Program-made: the position numbers and the translations under genes
Notes under the pieces: model-generated
Seen by the model: the letters and a program-made list of their open reading frames with translations, nothing else
The model's database searches: none
Told to the model about the DNA's origin: nothing
NCBI GenBank assembly: GCA_015999875.1
Contig: JAECRG010000001.1
Span: forward strand, 421,330 to 485,329
Direction: 5' to 3'
Length of the DNA stretch: 64,000 nucleotides
Source of the DNA: Candidatus Saccharimonadota bacterium
GTDB lineage: Bacteria; Patescibacteriota; Saccharimonadia; Saccharimonadales; Saccharimonadaceae
Part shown: in pieces, positions 27,122 through 35,694 of the stretch
How the letters are laid out: the number at the start of each line of letters is the position of its first letter
Position numbering within the stretch: position 1 is the first letter of the stretch

Positions 27122-27492
27122 GGTACCCATCCCGCTGTCATGAGCACAAACCCGATGATCGGTGCAGCGGGTATCGCCGCCCACAGCACGAGCACAAGCA
27201 CTCCTAACAAAGCCTGTAGTGCAATGGTAACAACACCCATGATTAACACGGTAAACCGTATCATTGCGCCGAGTACCCTTGAAATAAGCCGACCCACAAA
27301 AGCCTGTAGCTTCACTGATAGTGGGCCGTCAACCGACCCTGCGCCATCTTGACGAAAAAGTGAAAACATAGTGCGCAAGAGTAGTCCGATAGAAAAATAA
27401 TCCATCGTACCGTCTAGCCGATTCATCACCATACGTGCGCGCTGACTCCAGCCTATCGTATACCACCACCTGAGTAGGCCCACTATAAACAT
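27109..27492 (-). CDS. Small membrane protein heading the secretion-like operon
   Basis: A 127-residue protein starting at ATG 27492, set by ATTATA (27499-27504, complement of TATAAT) 6 nt upstream. An amphipathic N-terminus (RWWYTIGWSQRARMVMNR) is followed by LLLRTMFSLFRQDG and two long hydrophobic helices near the C-terminus. The family is not named to my knowledge but looks conserved in form with other CPR proteins. The Clp gene begins inside its 3' end, so both are translated together. It is divergent from murT, from a promoter region of about 95 nt. Confidence 0.6.
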   Translation of the reverse strand: MFIVGLLRWWYTIGWSQRARMVMNRLDGTMDYFSIGLLLRTMFSLFRQDGAGSVDGPLSVKLQAFVGRLISRVLGAMIRFTVLIMGVVTIALQALLGVLVLVLWAAIPAAPIIGFVLMTAGWVPWQF

Positions 27493-27586
27493 AACCTTAT
27501 TATAGCGTATTATCTCTATAAAACTACCGCAAAATGCCTCTATTTTGAGCTGTTTTTTCATACTCGCTACGGTATACTGGATATAC

Positions 27587-28858
27587 ATGGTCAGACCTCA
27601 TATCGCTACTATCGGAAAAGTTGTTCGTCACGTCACACGCCTACGTGGTGGCGGCTCGGCGTTTCCCGGATTAGTCGTAGAAAAGATTGACCCGCATTTC
27701 ACTCGCGACGTCCTCGCAGCCCTCCCCCACGGTGTCGTTATTATTAGTGGTACAAACGGCAAGACTACAACGACCAAGATGACAGTCGAACTACTTGAAA
27801 GTCAGGGTTTCAAGGTATTCACAAACCGCACCGGCAGCAACTTTGCACGAGGCGTAACTGCAGCAATCCTCGCGGATATCGACTATAGCGGCAGGCTAGA
27901 TGCAGACATCGCAGTACTAGAGCTCGATGAAGCACATGCAGTTAAATTCGTCGACGTCGTGTCGCCACGCTATAGTCTACTGCTCAATGTCATGCGTGAT
28001 CAGCTTGACCGTTTCGGTGAAATCGACACTACTGCACGGATGCTCGCACACATCGCTCAAGCCACTACGAAAACTGTCGTGCTCAATCGTGAGGATCCTC
28101 GCGTCGCCCCTATCGCAGAGACACTACCCGATTCTGTCGAATCGGAGTTTTTTGGACTCGACACCAAACTCCGCGCTAAATTCCCCTCCGACGACGACCT
28201 CCATAGCACCGCTAAAGACATCGAAGCACGCGATGCTGACGTAATACTCAAAAGCTTTGATGGCAATACTGCGGTCTTTCGCTTCGATAATAACGAGGTA
28301 GCAGTGCCCCTCAAGCTACGCGGTATCTACAACATTTACAACGCAGCTGCTGCACTCGCACTCACTCGCACCATAGCCCTAGAGCACTACAACAAAAAAG
28401 CCCTGCTCGAAGCGCTAGGTAATGTCGAGCCTGCGTTTGGTCGCGGCGAGACACTTCTGCTCGACGGGCAACCGATCGAACTTGTACTCGTCAAAAATCC
28501 GAGTGGCTTTCGTCTTGCTCTTGAGTCATTCCCTCCGATAGGTTACGCAACCATGATTGCCATCAATGACAATTACGCAGACGGACGCGACATGAGCTGG
28601 CTATGGGATGTTGAATTTGACTCGCTCCGCACTCCTGGCGTCGCTCAGGTGGGTGGCATTCGTGCGTATGACATGGCCCTGCGCCTTCAATACGACGAAG
28701 TGGAAACGATAGCTGTCGATACAGATATCTCAAACGCCCTTTCGCAGTTCATTTCCAGCAATCCGGATTCACCAAAACGCATCTATTGTACCTACACAGC
28801 CATGCTCAAGATCCGTGAACAACTTGGCAAAATTACAGAAGTAGAGAAAGTATTATGA
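27587..28858 (+). CDS. murT: Lipid II isoglutaminyl synthase, MurT subunit
   Basis: A 423-residue Mur-ligase-like protein. ISGTNGKTTTTKM binds ATP, LNVMRDQLDRFGEID is the Mur signature, and the C-terminal DUF1727 domain ends the protein. With GatD it amidates D-Glu of lipid II. The four-cysteine zinc ribbon present in the middle domain of Staphylococcus and Streptococcus MurT is absent: the region after VESEFFGLD contains no cysteine at all. The start is ATG 27587, 8 nt after TATACT (27573-27578). Translation of gatD is coupled through an ATGA overlap. Confidence 0.9.
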   Translation: MVRPHIATIGKVVRHVTRLRGGGSAFPGLVVEKIDPHFTRDVLAALPHGVVIISGTNGKTTTTKMTVELLESQGFKVFTNRTGSNFARGVTAAILADIDYSGRLDADIAVLELDEAHAVKFVDVVSPRYSLLLNVMRDQLDRFGEIDTTARMLAHIAQATTKTVVLNREDPRVAPIAETLPDSVESEFFGLDTKLRAKFPSDDDLHSTAKDIEARDADVILKSFDGNTAVFRFDNNEVAVPLKLRGIYNIYNAAAALALTRTIALEHYNKKALLEALGNVEPAFGRGETLLLDGQPIELVLVKNPSGFRLALESFPPIGYATMIAINDNYADGRDMSWLWDVEFDSLRTPGVAQVGGIRAYDMALRLQYDEVETIAVDTDISNALSQFISSNPDSPKRIYCTYTAMLKIREQLGKITEVEKVL

Positions 28859-29583
28859 CAGCAGAAAAACGCACTCTCACTATCGTACAGCTTTACCCGG
28901 ACGACATGAATATATATGGCGACTGGGGCAACGTACTAACCGTGCTCAAGCGTGCCAAATGGCACGGTCTTGAGCCTGAACTTATCAACTACAATGTAGG
29001 TGATAAATTTCCCACACATGTTGATATTTTGATCGGTGGCGGTGGTCAAGACAGCGGCCAGCTCAAAGTTCAAGATGATTTGCAAAAAATCGCTCCCCGG
29101 TTGCGTGAGCTTGCAGAAAACGGCACACCAATGCTTATGATCTGCGGCCTGTATCAGTTATTCGGACGCTTTTTCAAAACACAAAAAGGCAATATCATCG
29201 AAGGTATCGGCATCTTCCACGCAGAGACACATGCTGGGCCTGAACGCCTCATCGGAAACATCACCACTCATAGTGAACAGTTCGGTGATATCGTCGGCTA
29301 TGAAAACCACAGCGGCCAAACATTTATCGACAGCGACATGCAGCCACTTGGTAAATTAGTGCGTGGCGCTGGCAACAATGGTCAAGATGAGACTGAAGGC
29401 TGCCTACACCACAATGCTATCGGCACATATCTACATGGATCACTATTACCCAAAAACCCTGCTATTGCTGATTTCTTGATCGAAGAGGCGGCCAAGAAAA
29501 GATTCGGTGACTTCACGCCGACAGTTATTGAAGATCGCTTTGCAGCCAAGGCTCGTGAAATTGCCTTGAAACGACCCCGTTAA
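28855..29583 (+). CDS. gatD: Lipid II isoglutaminyl synthase, GatD glutaminase subunit
   Basis: A 242-residue class I glutamine amidotransferase-like subunit. The nucleophile cysteine is in LMICGLYQLFG and the catalytic His in IGTYLHGSLLP. It releases ammonia from glutamine and passes it to MurT. The N-terminal YPDDMNIYGDWGN is typical for GatD. It overlaps murT by 4 nt. The pair shows that this organism amidates its peptidoglycan stem peptide. Confidence 0.93.
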   Translation: MTAEKRTLTIVQLYPDDMNIYGDWGNVLTVLKRAKWHGLEPELINYNVGDKFPTHVDILIGGGGQDSGQLKVQDDLQKIAPRLRELAENGTPMLMICGLYQLFGRFFKTQKGNIIEGIGIFHAETHAGPERLIGNITTHSEQFGDIVGYENHSGQTFIDSDMQPLGKLVRGAGNNGQDETEGCLHHNAIGTYLHGSLLPKNPAIADFLIEEAAKKRFGDFTPTVIEDRFAAKAREIALKRPR

Positions 29584-29624
29584 CAATCAGCCGACGAGTA
29601 AGCAATAATTTACTAGCGGAGTAG

Positions 29625-30086
29625 CTATTTAACTTGTAGCCTTTTGAGCTCAGTTACAACTTGCTCACCATGCCCCACAGGAGTGACGCGACCATATACC
29701 TTGAGCACTTGGCCCGTCGGGTCAATGATAAATGTTTTACGCAAAATTCCCTCTTTGCCAAACTGTTTTTTACCCCATGCTCCATAGGCATCAATCGCCA
29801 CGCCTTCAGGATCGCTAAGTAGCGTAAAATTTAGGTTGTATTTTGCCTTAAACTTTTCATGTGCACTCGCTTCATCTTTGCTCACGCCGACCACTTGCGC
29901 GCCAAGTGCCGTCAGGTCGTCTCGCGCATCGCGCAGGCTGCATGCCTCAGTGGTGCATCCGGGAGTATCGTCTTTTGGATAAAAGTACAATACGAGCCAT
30001 TCACCTTTAAAATCTGCGAGGCTGTATCTTTTGCCTGTTTCATCGGTCAATGCAAAATCTGGTGCGGGATACGGAGCTTGTTTCAT
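29625..30086 (-). CDS. bcp: Thiol peroxidase, BCP/PrxQ-type peroxiredoxin
   Basis: A 153-residue cytosolic peroxiredoxin. The peroxidatic cysteine is in DDTPGCTTEAC, with the resolving cysteine five residues later, as in BCP/PrxQ. It reduces hydrogen peroxide and organic peroxides with a thioredoxin-type donor. TATAAT (complement of 30093-30098) ends 6 nt before the ATG, so it is leaderless. Length and motifs are complete. Confidence 0.93.
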   Translation of the reverse strand: MKQAPYPAPDFALTDETGKRYSLADFKGEWLVLYFYPKDDTPGCTTEACSLRDARDDLTALGAQVVGVSKDEASAHEKFKAKYNLNFTLLSDPEGVAIDAYGAWGKKQFGKEGILRKTFIIDPTGQVLKVYGRVTPVGHGEQVVTELKRLQVK

Positions 30087-30150
30087 ATCATTATTATAAC
30101 TCGTTCCACCCTTTAGGAAAAATCTCAGCTTCGCGCTATACTATTCAGTA

Positions 30151-31254
30151 GTGAAACCTGCAGAGAAACGTCGAATCTACGAGTTTGACCTATTACGAGG
30201 AATCTTCATCCTCATCATCATCGTAGACCATCTCCAGTTCTGGCCCAGTCCACTCAGTTATATCACTGGAGAGGGTCGCTTATGGGTATCTGCTGCCGAA
30301 GGATTCTTCCTAATTTCCGGCCTACTCATAGGGTACATCCGCGCCTACAAAGATCGCTTCAAGCCTCTCGGGGACATTACAAAAAAGTTGTTACAGCGTG
30401 CGTTCATGCTCTACGTATGGGGCATAGGCATCACCTTTGTTGTGACAGGATTCACCTTATTACTAGACGGCCCTGAGATGCTTCCTAAGCTACCGGACGC
30501 ATCTCAATTGGCTTCACCCCTCGCATTCATATGGAGCGTACTTTCTGGCACCTACTTCAATGATTGGATATATTTCCTACGACTCTATGCCATCATGCTG
30601 GCAGTCACACCAGTCTTCTTGTGGCTATTACGCAAAAAACAAGAGCGCGTCATCATTATACTGATGCTGCTTGGCTACATTGTCAGCTTTGCTTGGCCAG
30701 AAGGTGCGCTACAGTGGCAAGTACTTTTCTTTGGTGCGGCATTACTTGGCTACAAGCTTGAGGCCATCGGTACATGGCTCAATCATCACAAGACAACCAA
30801 ACTCATCAGCACCGTAGCGCTCGTTACCTCGACACTCATTACGATGATGCTTAGTTATTTCTTTGTTCTTAGCTGGGGCCTGGTAGAAAATCCTAATTGG
30901 CACTGGATGGATCGAAATCAATATATCGCAGTTCGTGCCGTGATCGACCCGTGGTTTAGCTCAAACCCATTAGCAATTGGTCGTGTATTGCTCGCATATC
31001 TGTGGATGGGAGGTCTCTTCATGTTCGTGCATACGTTTCGTCGTCCTATCATCCGCTGGCTTGGCTGGCTACTCATACCGTTCGGTAGTCGCTCTCTGTC
31101 GGTCTATTGCCTGCAAGCCCTACTCCTTCCGCTCATAGTCGTCACAATTCCAATCGGAACTCCTTTTATAAACACGATAGTCGCGCTTGGTACCGTGCTG
31201 CTATGTTGGGCGCTACTACGTATCCCTGTTGTCAAACGACTTCTCCCCGTCTAA
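30151..31254 (+). CDS. OpgC/acyltransferase-3-like membrane protein
   Basis: A 367-residue polytopic protein with about ten helices. YEFDLLRGIFILIIIVDHLQFWP near the N-terminus carries the RG and DH signature of OpgC/acyltransferase 3 proteins, and AAEGFFLISGLLIGYI is the second typical block. Members transfer acyl groups (OpgC adds succinyl to glucans). The acceptor here is unknown and may be a surface glycan. The start is GTG 30151, 8 nt after TATACT (30137-30142), i.e. a leaderless GTG start. Confidence 0.75.
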   Translation: MKPAEKRRIYEFDLLRGIFILIIIVDHLQFWPSPLSYITGEGRLWVSAAEGFFLISGLLIGYIRAYKDRFKPLGDITKKLLQRAFMLYVWGIGITFVVTGFTLLLDGPEMLPKLPDASQLASPLAFIWSVLSGTYFNDWIYFLRLYAIMLAVTPVFLWLLRKKQERVIIILMLLGYIVSFAWPEGALQWQVLFFGAALLGYKLEAIGTWLNHHKTTKLISTVALVTSTLITMMLSYFFVLSWGLVENPNWHWMDRNQYIAVRAVIDPWFSSNPLAIGRVLLAYLWMGGLFMFVHTFRRPIIRWLGWLLIPFGSRSLSVYCLQALLLPLIVVTIPIGTPFINTIVALGTVLLCWALLRIPVVKRLLPV

Positions 31255-31302
31255 GTACTAGTCAAACCACAAAATATTTGATACAATTGTCCATGCATCT
31301 AT

Positions 31303-31378
31303 CGGGGTGTGGCGCAGTTGATAGCGCGCTCGGTTTGGGACCGAGAGGTCGAAGGTTTGAGTCCTTTCACCCCGACCA
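31303..31378 (+). tRNA. tRNA-Pro (UGG)
   Basis: A 76-nt cloverleaf: acceptor CGGGGTG/CACCCCG, D arm GCGC/GCGC, anticodon arm CTCGG-TTTGGGA-CCGAG with anticodon TGG, T arm GAAGG/CCTTT (one G-T pair), discriminator A, and an encoded CCA. The last codons of the serine recombinase on the other strand overlap its 3' end by 12 nt, and no terminator follows directly. This marks it as the integration site of the island to the right. Confidence 0.95.
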
Positions 31379-33178
31379 AGAGAAATTTTTGTCTAAATCC
31401 ACCATCATATCGTATGGTGGATTTAGCTTTATAACAGATACAGCGTTATCTCCAACTCGGAGGTTCAACACCACCTCCTGATACACTGCGTCTTCTTCAA
31501 TCAAATCTGTCGTATTTAACAGTGTTTCCAGATACGAATGCACAAGTTCAACAAATTGTTCACGGGTTGGCAGAGCATCGTTAAGACGAGCAAGCTCAGC
31601 CTTAAGGTTTTCTCGACTGGCAGTATGAACGTTAATTAGGTTTTGATACTCTTCAAGCTTGCCTTTGTGGTGTTGTTTGTATGCATCAGGATTAGATACT
31701 TGGAAGTTCTGGTACTTCGAGTACTCGTCACGGCTTCTGTTCAATTCAGTCTCTGCATCGCTTAACTTACGCTTTGCAATCTGTTTATCAACGGCAATCT
31801 TTTGCTCTAAGCGACCAACATAAACCTTATGAGCCTCTAGAACATTCTGCGTTAGGTTACGCAAAGTCCATTCAATATAAGAACTAATGTATTTCATTCT
31901 TACGCCCTTAGGCAGTTTCTTGCCATACTTCTCTATCGCCTTCGCATCGTCCTTACGAATACAATCTTCGTTGCGACAGTAAAAGCTTAGAAGCCAACTG
32001 CCAGCATTCTTACCCCTCACCACTTTAGTACGCTGAAATATCATTATCTTGTCGCAGTAATCACAGATAACTTTCTCTCGAAGCAAGCCAAAGTCCAGCC
32101 GTTTGCTAGCCGTCTTACGACCAACGAACTTTTCATTAAAGCTATAGGCAACATTCTGCGTTAGTGAGATAAACTCGTCAGCTGTAATGAGTGGTAAGAA
32201 ATCGTATATATCGTTTAGGTTCGCAACTCGTTCGCCGTACTTATAGACACCACAATAAAAGGGGTCTTTAAAGATAATACTCATAGCCTTTTTATCCATC
32301 TTGGCTACTGTTGGTTCGTCGTCCTTAAAGTTGCGGTAGCTAAAGTGAGCATCATTTAGGAAATCTGCAACTTCTTGGTTCGTTTTACCGTGCTGTAATC
32401 GCAGTACAACTGCTTGGCGTAGCAATTGCCAGTTGTGTCCATCTGGAATGAAATAGCCCGTCGTGGGGTCTGCATAGTATCCCTTCTTGGCAAGACCAAC
32501 GTACTTACCGTCTCTGATTGCTCCAGTAATACCCCTCGAAACATCGACACCAAGCTTGTCGGAATACTGTTTTGAGGTCGCAAACAATATACCCAAAAGC
32601 ATCTTTCCATTTGGCGTGTTGTCGAACTGATAGGTCTTAAAGTGCAAATCCTGTATCTGTTCAAGGTCAATCATTTCAATTATTTCGCCTGCTTCTTTCA
32701 TATTGCGAGACAAGCGGTCAGGCGACCAAGCTAGTAATCCGTGATACTTCTTGGTTTTAAATCCGTTTAATAAACCATCAAATATAGGTCGGTTACCTGA
32801 TGTTTTGGCAGAGGCACTTTCAATAAAAATATCTTCTTGTCTTACTACGATATTCAACTGTCTAGCCAGTAATAGGCATTCGGCTTTCTGGTCGTCTAAT
32901 GAGCGTACTTGGCGGTCTTCTGTATCGGTAGACTTACGAAGGTATATCGCATAACGTCGTCGCTCCTTCGGTAATATCCTTTGACTTCCTTCTGTTATCT
33001 TCAAGAAGTAATCGGTTAGCTCATTGGCATTGTGCTTACTCTCGGGTAAATCAAAGATGTCAGGATTGTCCTTTAGGCTATCTAAAACAACCTGCTCCGA
33101 CTTGAGTAGTTGTTCTTTAGTTAAAGGTGTCCGAACTGTTTTAGTACGAACTCGTGTTTTCTTTTCACTCCCTGCCAT
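31367..33178 (-). CDS. Large serine recombinase (integrase)
   Basis: A 603-residue site-specific recombinase. After an unusual extension of about 75 residues, the resolvase domain begins at RRYAIYLRKSTDTEDRQ with catalytic Ser83 and the downstream Arg/Gln. GLLAWSPDRLSRN follows. The recombinase domain runs about 220-330, a zinc ribbon has CDYCDK and YCRNEDC (about 380-420), and a coiled coil spans about 440-560. This is the layout of integrases that insert and excise phages or elements. The start is leaderless: TATAAT (complement of 33185-33190) ends 6 nt upstream. The stop codon lies inside tRNA-Pro, so coding sequence and attachment site overlap. Confidence 0.92.
   Translation of the reverse strand: MAGSEKKTRVRTKTVRTPLTKEQLLKSEQVVLDSLKDNPDIFDLPESKHNANELTDYFLKITEGSQRILPKERRRYAIYLRKSTDTEDRQVRSLDDQKAECLLLARQLNIVVRQEDIFIESASAKTSGNRPIFDGLLNGFKTKKYHGLLAWSPDRLSRNMKEAGEIIEMIDLEQIQDLHFKTYQFDNTPNGKMLLGILFATSKQYSDKLGVDVSRGITGAIRDGKYVGLAKKGYYADPTTGYFIPDGHNWQLLRQAVVLRLQHGKTNQEVADFLNDAHFSYRNFKDDEPTVAKMDKKAMSIIFKDPFYCGVYKYGERVANLNDIYDFLPLITADEFISLTQNVAYSFNEKFVGRKTASKRLDFGLLREKVICDYCDKIMIFQRTKVVRGKNAGSWLLSFYCRNEDCIRKDDAKAIEKYGKKLPKGVRMKYISSYIEWTLRNLTQNVLEAHKVYVGRLEQKIAVDKQIAKRKLSDAETELNRSRDEYSKYQNFQVSNPDAYKQHHKGKLEEYQNLINVHTASRENLKAELARLNDALPTREQFVELVHSYLETLLNTTDLIEEDAVYQEVVLNLRVGDNAVSVIKLNPPYDMMVDLDKNFSWSG
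31373..31381 (+). repeat. Left attachment site (att) direct repeat
   Basis: CGACCAAGA covers the tRNA-Pro 3' end and three bases beyond. The same 9 nt recur at 37745-37753. With the following GAAA versus AAAA, the two sites agree in 12 of 13 positions. Confidence 0.55.
31393..31426. other. 13-bp hairpin inside the recombinase C-terminal codons
   Basis: CTAAATCCACCAT and ATGGTGGATTTAG form a perfect 13-bp stem with an 8-nt loop, 15 nt right of tRNA-Pro. It could replace the lost tRNA terminator, protect the recombinase message, or be a recombinase binding site. Confidence 0.5.
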
Positions 33179-33264
33179 ATAGCTATTATATCCTTAAGGG
33201 TTGTAAAAGAGGTTCAACAGTTTTGTCGTATATCAAATATCCGCCAGTTTTTGTATAATAATTA

Positions 33265-33405
33265 CTGTTCTAAGCTTTTAATCACAATAAGATAAACCCT
33301 CGGATTTAATCCGTGCGGTGTCCGCTTTAAAAATGGGCACCGTGTAAGCAGTAGGCGGAAGCTTATTGTGATAAAGGCTTAGAACACCTCACGGTGTCCT
33401 TTTTT
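33265..33405 (+). ncRNA. Structured RNA of unknown class with own promoter and terminator
   Basis: TATAAT (33254-33259) predicts a start near 33265. The 5' and 3' parts close on each other in two stems: GTTCTAAGC (33267-33275) with GCTTAGAAC (33377-33385), and ATCACAATAAG (33281-33291) with CTTATTGTGAT (33362-33372). Inside are CGGAT/ATCCG, and CGGTGTCC (33316-33323) with GGGCACCG (33335-33342). TCCGC (33321-33325) may also pair with GCGGA (33355-33359) as a pseudoknot. ACACC/GGTGT and six T (33400-33405) end it. It could be a free small RNA or a leader controlling the TM2 gene 43 nt on. It matches no class I know. Confidence 0.6.
33384..33405 (+). terminator. Intrinsic terminator of the structured RNA
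   Basis: ACACC, loop TCAC, GGTGT, then CC and six T. Its 5' arm shares two bases with the outer closing stem (33377-33385), so the two structures compete at their edge. Confidence 0.65.
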
Positions 33406-33447
33406 ATTTGACACTCTTGAGACAACTAACCAAATAGGAGTGCCGAA

Positions 33448-33690
33448 ATGAAAAATCGTAAAACGTACAAAGTACTAACTATTATTGGGGCGTGCTTCCT
33501 ATTCGTAGGTATGCCAGTGAACCGCTTCTACCTAGGTCTTAGTGACGGCATCTTTGGACGGGTTATAACGCTCAACTTTTTCTTCATCGGTGCGTGGCTT
33601 GACCTGTTTTATATGGACAAGACCTTTGATGAAGCTATGGCAAAGCGGGGCTTTACGAATACAAATATTCGCAATCAACAAGGTCGATAG
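33448..33690 (+). CDS. TM2 domain membrane protein
   Basis: An 80-residue protein with two helices. GMPVNRFYLGLSDGIFGR followed by a second hydrophobic helix and WLDLFYMD matches the TM2 domain. The function of such small proteins is unknown; they recur on mobile elements and in small genomes. A clear Shine-Dalgarno (AGGAG) precedes the ATG, in contrast to other genes of the island. It is convergent with the OLD nuclease gene, two nt apart. Confidence 0.75.
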   Translation: MKNRKTYKVLTIIGACFLFVGMPVNRFYLGLSDGIFGRVITLNFFFIGAWLDLFYMDKTFDEAMAKRGFTNTNIRNQQGR

Positions 33691-33692
33691 GG

Positions 33693-35597
33693 TTAACTAA
33701 CTGTTACGCCAAACTTTGCAAGAATTGCCTCAGCGAGACCGTTTAAGAGTGGGGCATCCTTTTTTAGCACCGCAGGTGTAGCCTTGTAGTTTTCGGCAAT
33801 CTTGTACTTAATTGTAGCGAGAATACCGTCTACTTTCTGCTTTTTACCTTTCGGGTCGATGATTTCATTCTTGAGATGAGCCTTTATTTGCTGGCAAAAA
33901 GGCAATGCAGTGTTTAGTGTAATGTTACCAAGACTGTTAGAAGAAAGGATACTGTTAGCCTGACTTTGAACGTAGGTAATTGGCAAGGTATCCTCGATTG
34001 AACCATCGCTAATCACACCCCCACTTAAATCACGAATGGTGAATACTTTTCCTGCAAAGTGGTTACTAATTTTCAAGATTTCAGGCTTTGCTTTTTGTCC
34101 AGCTTCATCGTCGTCAACGACAACCATTGGGCTGATATGGTGGAATGACAGAAGAGAGGCAGTAGCAACAATATTCGCACCCGTTCCATTAGTAATCAAT
34201 ACGTCGTGGTCTTTCTTGAGTAGTGAAAGTGCTTTTTGTAACAATATCTTATCCGTCTCACCCTCCACTAAGAGTTTATGCGGTGACAAGAAGTCTGAAA
34301 TGACATTAATTCCGAAAGCAGTCTGCAGAACCTCGTCATCATTAATATCTTCATCGGTCGTAATCTGATTAGCGGTCGTGAGATTGTTTTTGTCCTTAGT
34401 TAACAAATAGTGTCGCTCTTTAGTGTCACGGTCAAGCATAAAGTTCGAGTGCGTTGAGATAAACAAATAGTTGTGCTTACCAATCTCAAGTAGCTCCTCA
34501 AGCATAAACCTAACACCTGATGGGTGAAGATGAACTTCAGGCTCGTCAATTAAAATAAGGTGGTCTTTCGTATCACCAGAAGCACTGCTAATTGAAATGC
34601 TCAGAAGTAAAGATACGAATTGTTTGAAACCTTGACTGCGGTCTGCCATATCAAAATAATGGTCTTCGTCAGCGTTGTCTTGAACAGACACCGATGCGTT
34701 TAAGTCGCTTTCAACTTCAACATCAATACTGATTTTGTGCTCTTCCCATTTCGTATTTAAGTATGCAGTCGTCTTCTTGGATAGCATCTTCTTCAGATTT
34801 TTACGCTTATTGCTGTCTTTCTCGATTTCACCCACAACTTGCACGATTTTTTCTTTCGTCTCATATCCTGCAAGATAAAACATATTCTTGAGAGGTAAGT
34901 TACTTTCAGGTGCTTGAGCAAAGTCCTTTAGCTGAATTTTATCCTTAATCAGGTATTGCTCTTCGGACTTCCAAATGTCGACAGGAATGGAGATGTCTTC
35001 AACGAATTTCAAAAGTGCATCCCTAACGGTATCCTCAAAATTCTCCCTTGTTAGCGGTGCATACGCAGGCTTCTCTTCTTCGGTGATGTCGGCATTTGCC
35101 TTAATCACAATCTTTTCAACCGTTGAAGCGGCGACCGATAGACTTGCAGGGATGGTAACCGATGTCTTTACAAAACTATACTTCTTCAAGCCAGTTTTTT
35201 CATAATCATAAACGACGTCAACATCAAACGCTTCAGCAGTGCTACTGAGGTAAATCTCTTTTTCGATGTACTTAAGCTTGAAACCGTCAAGAAGCTCTTG
35301 TGGCATATCAACGTGACTGGCGATTACGTCCCGATAAGTATCGTTCTCATCTAACTCGAAGTGAAAATACACTTGCACGAACTGAGGTTCATTCTGCTGG
35401 TTCTTGATTTTAATAAAATCAACAGCACTCTTCGCCTCTTGAAGCTTTGGCGTCGCCATAGCATCAAGTACATTACTCTTACCGCTCTCGTTTTTGCCGA
35501 GCAGGATAGTAGTGTAACTATCACCATACTTCTTAATAGGAAAGCCAAGTTCGGCAATCGACTTGTAACCCTTTATTTTTATTTCGGTCAATTTCAT
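33693..35597 (-). CDS. OLD-family ATPase/TOPRIM nuclease
   Basis: A 634-residue protein. The ABC-type ATPase half opens MKLTEIKIKGYKSI with Walker A GKNESGKSN and later has LILIDEPEVHLHPSG (Walker B) and FISTHSNFMLD (switch His). The C-terminal TOPRIM half has KLLVEGETDK (Glu) and MVVVDDDEAG (Asp-Asp). This is the arrangement of OLD (overcoming lysogenization defect) nucleases, many of which are anti-phage. No UvrD-like GajB helicase is next to it, so it is not a plain Gabija pair. The start ATG 35597 is leaderless (TATAAT at complement 35604-35609, 6 nt). Confidence 0.88.
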   Translation of the reverse strand: MKLTEIKIKGYKSIAELGFPIKKYGDSYTTILLGKNESGKSNVLDAMATPKLQEAKSAVDFIKIKNQQNEPQFVQVYFHFELDENDTYRDVIASHVDMPQELLDGFKLKYIEKEIYLSSTAEAFDVDVVYDYEKTGLKKYSFVKTSVTIPASLSVAASTVEKIVIKANADITEEEKPAYAPLTRENFEDTVRDALLKFVEDISIPVDIWKSEEQYLIKDKIQLKDFAQAPESNLPLKNMFYLAGYETKEKIVQVVGEIEKDSNKRKNLKKMLSKKTTAYLNTKWEEHKISIDVEVESDLNASVSVQDNADEDHYFDMADRSQGFKQFVSLLLSISISSASGDTKDHLILIDEPEVHLHPSGVRFMLEELLEIGKHNYLFISTHSNFMLDRDTKERHYLLTKDKNNLTTANQITTDEDINDDEVLQTAFGINVISDFLSPHKLLVEGETDKILLQKALSLLKKDHDVLITNGTGANIVATASLLSFHHISPMVVVDDDEAGQKAKPEILKISNHFAGKVFTIRDLSGGVISDGSIEDTLPITYVQSQANSILSSNSLGNITLNTALPFCQQIKAHLKNEIIDPKGKKQKVDGILATIKYKIAENYKATPAVLKKDAPLLNGLAEAILAKFGVTVS

Positions 35598-35671
35598 ACG
35601 CTGATTATAACACATAAAACAATTTATAAAATGCTTATGCCTATAAGTCAATCCTCGAAGACCCACGCCAG

Positions 35672-35694
35672 CTTGTTGGGCATTTCCCAACAAG
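35672..35694. other. Inverted repeat upstream of OLD nuclease and unknown gene
   Basis: CTTGTTGGG and CCCAACAAG form a 9-bp stem with a 5-nt loop in the 262-nt gap between two divergent genes. A second GTTGGG occurs at about 35733. It could be an operator or an element-specific binding site. Confidence 0.35.

Noticed and set aside
33265-33405. 6S RNA, SRP RNA or a known riboswitch for the structured RNA
   Set aside because: The closing-stem plan loosely recalls 6S RNA, but length, the internal hairpins and the absence of the SRP GGAAG tetraloop block or any known aptamer core do not fit.
33693-35597. Gabija system
   Set aside because: The OLD-type protein is present, but no UvrD-like GajB gene lies on either side.
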